Shown piece after piece: positions 14,444 through 19,279 of a stretch of DNA of 19,279 bases. Position numbers and translations under genes: made by a program. This DNA comes from JASLPR01 sp964496475 (lineage in GTDB: Bacteria; Chloroflexota; UBA11872; VXNJ01): contig CAZBZS010000044.1 of the NCBI GenBank assembly GCA_964496475.1, positions 1 to 19,279 on the forward strand, in the 5' to 3' direction. Position 1 is the first letter of the stretch. Every line of letters begins with the position of its first letter. The notes under the pieces were generated by a model. That model made no database searches, was not told the DNA's origin, and saw nothing but the letters and a program-made list of their open reading frames with translations.

Positions 14444-15376
14444 ATGCTCAACCGCCTGAAATGCCGTTTCTCCGGCAAATCAATCGATCAGGGTGTCGAA
14501 AAGTCGCGCCGTGGATTCGGCGCTCGCATCGCCTCCTTGCTGACCCGTTCAAGCATCGGCAACGACGACTGGAACGAACTGGAAGACCTGCTCATCACGG
14601 GCGACGTCGGCCCCGATTTCGCCCTCGACACTGTCGCCCGACTCCGGCGAGAGATCAAGTATGAAGGGATCAAATCTCCCGACGCCATGCACGCCGCCCT
14701 GCGCGGCCTGCTGGTCGACGCTCTTGATACCGGCCCCGCCGAGCTGGCATCCGGGCACACCCCGGGCGTCATCCTTGTCGTTGGCGTCAACGGCTCCGGC
14801 AAAACCACCAGCATCGCCAAGCTCGCCCACAGCCTCCAGCAGGACGGCTCCACCTGCATTCTCGCCGCCGCCGACACCTTCCGCGCCGGCGCGATCGATC
14901 AGCTCAAGATCTGGGGCGACCGTCTCGGCCAGCGCGTCATCGCCCATCAGCCCGGCGCCGACCCCGCCGCCGTCGTCTTCGACGCCCTCGAAGCCGCCGC
15001 CGCCCGCGTCGATTACCTTCTAATAGACACCGCCGGTCGCCTGCAAACCAACCGCAATCTCATGGCTGAACTGGAAAAGGTGGCCCGGGTTATAGGCCGG
15101 CACGACCCGGACGCTCCCCACGAAGTCCTGCTCGTCCTTGACGGCCTCACCGGGCAAAACGCCCTTTCACAGGCCCGTCTTTTCAGCGCCACGGTCAATG
15201 TAACCGGCATCATCCTCGCCAAGCTGGACAGCTCCGCCAAAGGCGGCGTCGTGTTCCCCGTTACCAAAGAGCTCCAGGTTCCGATAAAGTTCATCGGGAC
15301 CGGCGAGTCCATCGAAGATCTGGCGGTCTTCGACCCCGCCGAATTCGTTGATGCTCTCCTGAAACGAGATTCATGA
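14444..15376 (+). CDS. ftsY: Signal recognition particle receptor FtsY (SRP GTPase)
   Basis: The membrane-associated receptor for the SRP that targets membrane proteins for insertion. A short N domain (WNELEDLLITGDVGPDFALDTV) is followed by the G domain: G1 VGVNGSGKTTSIAKLA, DTFRAGAIDQL, DTAGRLQTN, VLDGLTGQNAL, AKLDSSAKGG and the terminal GTGESIEDL. At 310 residues with no methionine-rich M domain it is FtsY rather than Ffh. The acidic A domain of proteobacterial FtsY is missing. The normally conserved TKLD of G4 is AKLD. The stop overlaps the next ATG as ATGA, so the two genes are translationally coupled. The start ATG has a weak GGA upstream. Confidence 0.95.
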   Translation: MLNRLKCRFSGKSIDQGVEKSRRGFGARIASLLTRSSIGNDDWNELEDLLITGDVGPDFALDTVARLRREIKYEGIKSPDAMHAALRGLLVDALDTGPAELASGHTPGVILVVGVNGSGKTTSIAKLAHSLQQDGSTCILAAADTFRAGAIDQLKIWGDRLGQRVIAHQPGADPAAVVFDALEAAAARVDYLLIDTAGRLQTNRNLMAELEKVARVIGRHDPDAPHEVLLVLDGLTGQNALSQARLFSATVNVTGIILAKLDSSAKGGVVFPVTKELQVPIKFIGTGESIEDLAVFDPAEFVDALLKRDS

Positions 15377-16134
15377 ACTCCGGCAAGACCCTTAAAGGCG
15401 TCGTCCTAGCCGGCGGCACCGGCAGCCGCCTTCATCCCCTCACCTCCGTCACCAACAAGCATCTCCTGCCCGTCTACGATCGGCCCATGATTTACTATCC
15501 GCTCCAGACCCTCGCCGGCGTCGGCGTTAAGGAAGCGATGCTGATCACCGGCGGGCAGAACGCCGGCGACTTCCTGCCTCTCATCGGCGACGGCTCCAAA
15601 TTCGGCTTCGAGCGACTGCAATACGCCTACCAGCATGAAGCCGGCGGCATCGCCCAGGCCCTCGGCCTCGCCGAGGCCTTCGTCGGTGACGACGACGTCC
15701 TTGTGATCCTTGGAGACAACATCATCCAGGGCAATCTCCGCTCCGCCGCCGCCGGCTTCGCCTCTCAGTCCGGCGGCGCCAGGCTAGTGCTGACCGAAGT
15801 CCCGAACCCAGCCTCCTACGGCGTCGTCGAACTGGACGGCGACCGCATCGTCGGCATCGAGGAAAAGCCCGCCAGCCCGAAATCGAACCTTATCGCCACC
15901 GGCTTCTACTTCTACGACGCCGCCGTCTTTCAGGTCGTCAAACCTCTCCAGCCGTCCGGTCGTGGCGAACTCGAAATTACCGACGTCAACAACCACTACG
16001 TCCGCGACGGGCGCATGACTTACGCCGTCCTCGACGGCTTCTGGGCCGATGGCGGCGAATCCGTCGACTCCTATCTCGAGGCCATCAATCTGGTTGCTGG
16101 CCACGGCGCCAACGATCGCGCGCCCCTTCCCTAG
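15373..16134 (+). CDS. Short-form sugar-1-phosphate thymidylyltransferase (RmlA-like)
   Basis: A nucleotidyltransferase that activates a sugar 1-phosphate, probably glucose-1-phosphate with dTTP, feeding surface polysaccharide or deoxysugar synthesis. Motifs: VVLAGGTGSRLHPLTSVTNKHLLPVYDRPMI (nucleotide-binding GG..R and the catalytic lysine), VLVILGDNIIQG, TGFYFYD, RGELEITDVNN and WADGGESVDSYLEA. The 253-residue size matches short RmlA-type enzymes without the C-terminal extension of proteobacterial RmlA (about 290), so the allosteric site may be absent. The gene overlaps ftsY by 4 bp; there are no rmlBCD genes nearby. The exact base and sugar are not determined by the sequence. Confidence 0.9.
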   Translation: MNSGKTLKGVVLAGGTGSRLHPLTSVTNKHLLPVYDRPMIYYPLQTLAGVGVKEAMLITGGQNAGDFLPLIGDGSKFGFERLQYAYQHEAGGIAQALGLAEAFVGDDDVLVILGDNIIQGNLRSAAAGFASQSGGARLVLTEVPNPASYGVVELDGDRIVGIEEKPASPKSNLIATGFYFYDAAVFQVVKPLQPSGRGELEITDVNNHYVRDGRMTYAVLDGFWADGGESVDSYLEAINLVAGHGANDRAPLP

Positions 16135-16153
16135 CTCCCGGGACCCGGATTCC

Positions 16154-16435
16154 TCAGCGTGCGCCGCCCGCCATCGAGGGCAAAATGGTCACCGTGTCAC
16201 CAGTGTTCAAGCGCGCCTCCAGCCCCCCTATTTCCGTCGCCTCCACATCGTTCACGTAAACATTCGTGTAGGCCAGCACTTCCCCATCGGCCCCCGCCAG
16301 CGACTCCCGCAACGTCGGAAACAGTTCAAACAGCCCTTCCATTAAATCCGAGAGACTCTCCGCCTCTATTGGCACCACCGCTTCACCTCCCGTATGTCCC
16401 CGCAGAACCCGTGGCACTCTCACTTCTACAGCCAA
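16154..16435 (-). CDS. MoaD/ThiS-family (ubiquitin-like) sulfur carrier
   Basis: A 93-residue beta-grasp protein: VEVRVPRVLRGHTGGEAVVPIE, a long helix (LSDLMEGLFELFPTLRESL), EVLAYTNVYVNDVEATEIGGLEARLNTGDTVTILPSMAGG. This pattern is typical of MoaD/ThiS-like carriers (CysO included), whose C-terminal glycines form a thiocarboxylate. Here GG is followed by two extra residues (AR), so activation would need removal of them, as for CysO by the JAMM protease Mec+, or the tail may be inactive. The start is TTG 16435 supported by GGGAG 6-7 nt upstream. It is convergent with the nucleotidyltransferase gene. The broken MocA-like gene lies far away, so a molybdenum cofactor role is not implied. Confidence 0.85.
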   Translation of the reverse strand: MAVEVRVPRVLRGHTGGEAVVPIEAESLSDLMEGLFELFPTLRESLAGADGEVLAYTNVYVNDVEATEIGGLEARLNTGDTVTILPSMAGGAR

Positions 16436-16649
16436 GTTGCACTCCCGAAATATCGATTCCCGTCGGCCATCGATTTAAAGTCACCAGACCGAATTCTAGC
16501 TGAAACGACCCCCCCGCCCCGCCAGACAGTTTCAATCACCGCGGCTGCCGCGTGCCGTGCCCGCCGGATAATCCTGGACGCGCCTGCCCACAAAAAAACT
16601 GCTAACATCCCTGTGCATCAGCTCACCGTTTCGGCGGGGGAGGACGACG

Positions 16650-16841
16650 ATGGCGGAAACCAGCGGCCAGACCGCTGTACACACCGATGGTGACAACGTG
16701 CTATCCCAGTGCGGGTCCTGCCGGCAGACGACTACCTGGGTTTACCGGGAGAAAAAGTCAATGTTTGGCTTGAAGACTAGCCGGGATTGGACATGCACCA
16801 GGTGTGGCACCAAACAGAGCGGCAAACCGGCCGAGGAATAG
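16650..16841 (+). CDS. Small zinc-ribbon protein, hypothetical
   Basis: A 63-residue protein with CGSC and CTRC motifs (C21, C24, C49, C52), a classical CX2C-X24-CX2C ribbon for one zinc ion. The central segment (TTTWVYREKKSMFGLKTSRDWTC) is short and basic. The N-terminus is Ser/Thr/Gly-rich. A clear purine-rich ribosome binding site (GGGGGAGGA) lies 5 bp before the ATG. It starts 214 bp from the divergent MoaD-like gene, and uvrA follows after about 225 bp. No function can be assigned. Confidence 0.85.
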   Translation: MAETSGQTAVHTDGDNVLSQCGSCRQTTTWVYREKKSMFGLKTSRDWTCTRCGTKQSGKPAEE

Positions 16842-17001
16842 CCTTTTCGTAGATCGGCTCCGCCAGCCCGACCCTTCTCCTGGGACGGGTGTTCCGAAGC
16901 GCGCCCTTCAGCGTCCGTCGAGAATTAATCACGCGGCCTCTGCCCGTTCCGCTTCTTCCCCCGCCACTCACCTCTCCCCACACGGTGGCACCGCGCCATC
17001 T

Positions 17002-17030
17002 TTGACAATACGGCGGCCCGACCGGACAAT
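17002..17030 (+). promoter_or_regulatory. Sigma70-type promoter for uvrA
   Basis: A perfect -35 TTGACA at 17002-17007 and a GACAAT -10 at 17025-17030 with 17-bp spacing; the -10 keeps the A2 and T6 bases. Transcription would begin near 17037, about 30 bp before the uvrA ATG. No LexA/SOS-like operator was seen beside it. Confidence 0.6.
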
Positions 17031-17066
17031 GCTCTATTCCCCTTCAGCCGGAGCCGAATCTTGGGG

Positions 17067-19279
17067 ATGGCGACTGGGTCTCGATCCCGGTCTCGAAAGG
17101 GACACTTGCGCAAGATATCCATTCGCGGCGCGAGCGAAAACAACCTCAAGCACATCGACCTCGATATCCCTCACGACTCCCTCTCGGTCATCACCGGACT
17201 CAGCGGTTCCGGCAAATCGTCCCTCGCCTTCGACACGATTTTCAAGGAAGGCCAGCGCCGCTACGTCGAGTCTCTCTCTGCCTACGCACGCCAGTTCCTC
17301 GGGCAGATGGAGCGGCCCCACGTCGACCATATCGAAGGCCTCGCTCCCGCCGCCGCCATCGATCAGCGTGCCATCAGTCGCAACCCGCGCTCTACCGTCG
17401 GCACCATCACCGAAATCAGCGACTATCTCCGCCTGCTCTTCGCGCGCATCGGGCACGTCCATTGCCACCGCTGCCAGGCTCCTATCGAACCCCAAACTGC
17501 CGACAACATCGTCGATCGCATACTCGAACTCCCCGATGGCGCCCCCGTCACCGTCATGGCCCCCGTCGTCCGCCATCGCAAGGGTGAGCATCGCGAGCTC
17601 CTGGCCCGCCTCCGCTCCACCGGCTACGTCCGCGCCCGCATCGACGGGGAGGTCCACCGCCTCGACCTGCTTCCCCAGCTCGCGCGCACCAAATGGCACG
17701 ACATCGAAGTCATCGTCGACCGCGTCAAGATCGGATCTTCCACACGGGAGCGCATCACCGATTCCGTCGAGACCGCCCTCGGCCTCGCCGAAGGCTTGCT
17801 CATCGCCGCCACCGAGGAGGACGACCACCTCTTCAGCTCCAGTTACGGCTGTCCGCGCTGTGGCGCCAGCGTCGAACCGCCCGAGCCGGCCCTCTTCAGC
17901 TTCAACAGCCGTCGTGGCGGCTGTCCCAACTGCAAAGGTCTGGGACGCGTCTTGGACTTTGATCCCCGCAATCTGATCCGCGACCCGGACCTCAGCATCC
18001 GCGGCGGCGCCTGCGCCCTCACCAATAAATCCGGTTACACCGTCTACGCCCGCATGCCCATGATCAGTTGGGAGCAGCTCGGTCTCGCCTTCAAATTCGA
18101 TATCGATGCGCCCTGGCGCGAACTATCCGACGACACCCGTCAGCTCATTTTCTACGGCGCCGGCCGCAAGACCTTCACCGAGACCGTCACCTGGTCGGCC
18201 GACGAAGGCGCCAGCGAAGGCACCCGCACCCAGAAACGGCGCTGGAAGGGACTCATTCCTCTCCTGCGCCGCCGGGCCAAGTCGGACAACGGCCTCACCG
18301 ACTGGGTCCAGGCCCTCATGTCCGATCAGGTCTGCCCCGACTGCCAGGGCGCCCGCCTGCGCGACGAGGCTCTAGCCGTCACCTTCAACGGCAAGAACAT
18401 CGCCCAGGTCACTGGGCTCTCCGTGGCCGCTGCCCGGGCGTTCCTCAAATCCAGCGAAATGACCGACCGCGAGGCCCAGATCGCCGCCCAGATACGCCGC
18501 GAGATCGACCTCCGCCTGGAATTCCTCGAAAAGGTCGGCCTCTCCTACCTCACCATCGACCGCGGTGCCGACACCTTGGCCGGTGGAGAGGCCCAGCGCA
18601 TTCGCCTAGCCGCCCAGATCGGCTCCGGCCTCGAGGGGGTGCTCTATGTGCTGGATGAGCCCTCCATCGGGTTGCACCATCGCGACAATCTCAGCCTCCT
18701 GCGCACCCTCCGCGCCCTGCGCGACCGCAACAACACCGTCATCGTCGTCGAGCACGACGAGTTGACCATTCGCCAGGCCGACCACGTTATCGAAATCGGT
18801 CCCGGAGCCGGCGGCGCCGGCGGCGAAATCGTCGCCAGCGGCACTCCCGCCCACGTCGCCCGCTCCGACTCTCCCACCGGACGTTATCTTCGGGGTGAGG
18901 AACAAATCCCCATTCCCAAACGTCGCCGCCGCGGCAACGGCCGCAAGCTGCGCGTCGTCGGGGCCCGCGCCCACAATCTCAAGAACATCGATGTAACCAT
19001 CCCCCTCGGCACCCTCACCGTCGTCACCGGCGTCTCAGGCTCCGGCAAATCATCTTTGGTCGATGACATCCTCAAGCGGGTCCTGGCCTCCGAACTCCAC
19101 AACGCCAAAAAACTGCCCGGCCCCCATGACTGCGTCGTGGGCATCGAGCATATCGATAAAGTCATCGAAATCGACCAGTCTCCCATCGGCCGCAACCCTC
19201 GTTCCAATCCGTCCACTTACTCGGGTGTGTTCACCCACATCCGCGCCCTCTTTCAGCGACTTCCCGAGTCCCGGGCGTG
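17067..19279 (+). CDS. uvrA: UvrA, excinuclease ABC subunit A (truncated by window end)
   Basis: The DNA-damage recognition ATPase of nucleotide excision repair, acting with UvrB and UvrC. Seen in order: first Walker A GLSGSGKSSLAFDT, the ABC signature region SLSAYARQFLGQMERPHVD and EGLAPAAAIDQR, two cysteine pairs CPRC and CPNC for a zinc site, a further CPDC, SRPAD-like TLAGGEAQRIRLAAQIG and DEPSIGLHHRD (signature and Walker B of domain I), VVEHDE, and the second Walker A GVSGSGKSSLVDDIL near the end. The ATG at 17067 has a GGGG run before it; a TTG at 17106 begins just ahead of the conserved IRGASENNLK. About 738 of the usual ~940 codons are present, the remainder lying outside. The first 13 residues are arginine-rich. 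Confidence 0.95.
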   Translation, partial: MATGSRSRSRKGHLRKISIRGASENNLKHIDLDIPHDSLSVITGLSGSGKSSLAFDTIFKEGQRRYVESLSAYARQFLGQMERPHVDHIEGLAPAAAIDQRAISRNPRSTVGTITEISDYLRLLFARIGHVHCHRCQAPIEPQTADNIVDRILELPDGAPVTVMAPVVRHRKGEHRELLARLRSTGYVRARIDGEVHRLDLLPQLARTKWHDIEVIVDRVKIGSSTRERITDSVETALGLAEGLLIAATEEDDHLFSSSYGCPRCGASVEPPEPALFSFNSRRGGCPNCKGLGRVLDFDPRNLIRDPDLSIRGGACALTNKSGYTVYARMPMISWEQLGLAFKFDIDAPWRELSDDTRQLIFYGAGRKTFTETVTWSADEGASEGTRTQKRRWKGLIPLLRRRAKSDNGLTDWVQALMSDQVCPDCQGARLRDEALAVTFNGKNIAQVTGLSVAAARAFLKSSEMTDREAQIAAQIRREIDLRLEFLEKVGLSYLTIDRGADTLAGGEAQRIRLAAQIGSGLEGVLYVLDEPSIGLHHRDNLSLLRTLRALRDRNNTVIVVEHDELTIRQADHVIEIGPGAGGAGGEIVASGTPAHVARSDSPTGRYLRGEEQIPIPKRRRRGNGRKLRVVGARAHNLKNIDVTIPLGTLTVVTGVSGSGKSSLVDDILKRVLASELHNAKKLPGPHDCVVGIEHIDKVIEIDQSPIGRNPRSNPSTYSGVFTHIRALFQRLPESRA

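Noticed and set aside
16804..17976. 390-residue plus-strand ORF overlapping uvrA
   Set aside because: Serine/proline/alanine-rich reading of the UvrA coding sequence in a wrong frame; the correct frame carries all UvrA motifs.
1..19279. CRISPR arrays, tRNA genes, IS elements or integrases
   Set aside because: I saw no regularly spaced repeats, no tRNA-like cloverleaf with a GGTTCRA loop, and no transposase or recombinase motif; a covariance-model scan would be the decisive test for RNAs.

Overview
The window is high-GC bacterial chromosome carrying mostly housekeeping and central-metabolism genes. Nothing in it fixes the taxon. The glcD/glcE/glcF set, the free-standing LON-domain protein, the short RmlA-type nucleotidyltransferase, the MoaD/ThiS protein and several small zinc ribbons would fit an environmental bacterium such as a Chloroflexota lineage, but that is a weak inference. 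The + strand is C-rich over G in genes of both orientations, which suggests a replication-strand bias rather than a coding effect.

Left part (1-4666): an unassigned edge region, an intact threonine synthase (611-1762, +), and then about 2.9 kb that looks like an accessory or decaying island. The island holds AT-rich patches, a candidate papain-like cysteine peptidase with an N-terminal beta-rich domain (2378-3496, +), a MocA/MobA-type nucleotidyltransferase broken by a stop and frame change (3874-4529, +), and two weak minus-strand ORFs.

Middle part (4667-9649, all minus): a same-strand run read from panC (pantothenate synthetase) through a sugar-phosphate isomerase/epimerase-like TIM-barrel protein, a LON substrate-binding-domain protein and a GlcD-type FAD oxidase to a two-TM membrane protein. 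panC is divergent, across about 110 bp, from glcE-glcF (9763-12431, +). GlcD, GlcE and GlcF together would make a glycolate/2-hydroxyacid oxidase, but glcD lies apart on the other strand.

Right part (12432-19279): a 620-bp gene-free stretch begins with a very good sigma70-type promoter (TTGACT, 18 nt, TATAAT) directly followed by a perfect 8-bp inverted repeat and then by sequence that folds by hand into a branched RNA. Its G>C skew is opposite to the rest of the window. This is the best candidate for something undescribed: a structured non-coding RNA or long regulatory leader upstream of a small zinc-ribbon protein (13057-13269). After it come a B-box-like zinc finger/TM/discoidin-like protein, ftsY (SRP receptor) overlapping a sugar nucleotidyltransferase gene by 4 bp, a convergent MoaD/ThiS-family protein, another small zinc ribbon, and uvrA with its own promoter, cut off by the window end.
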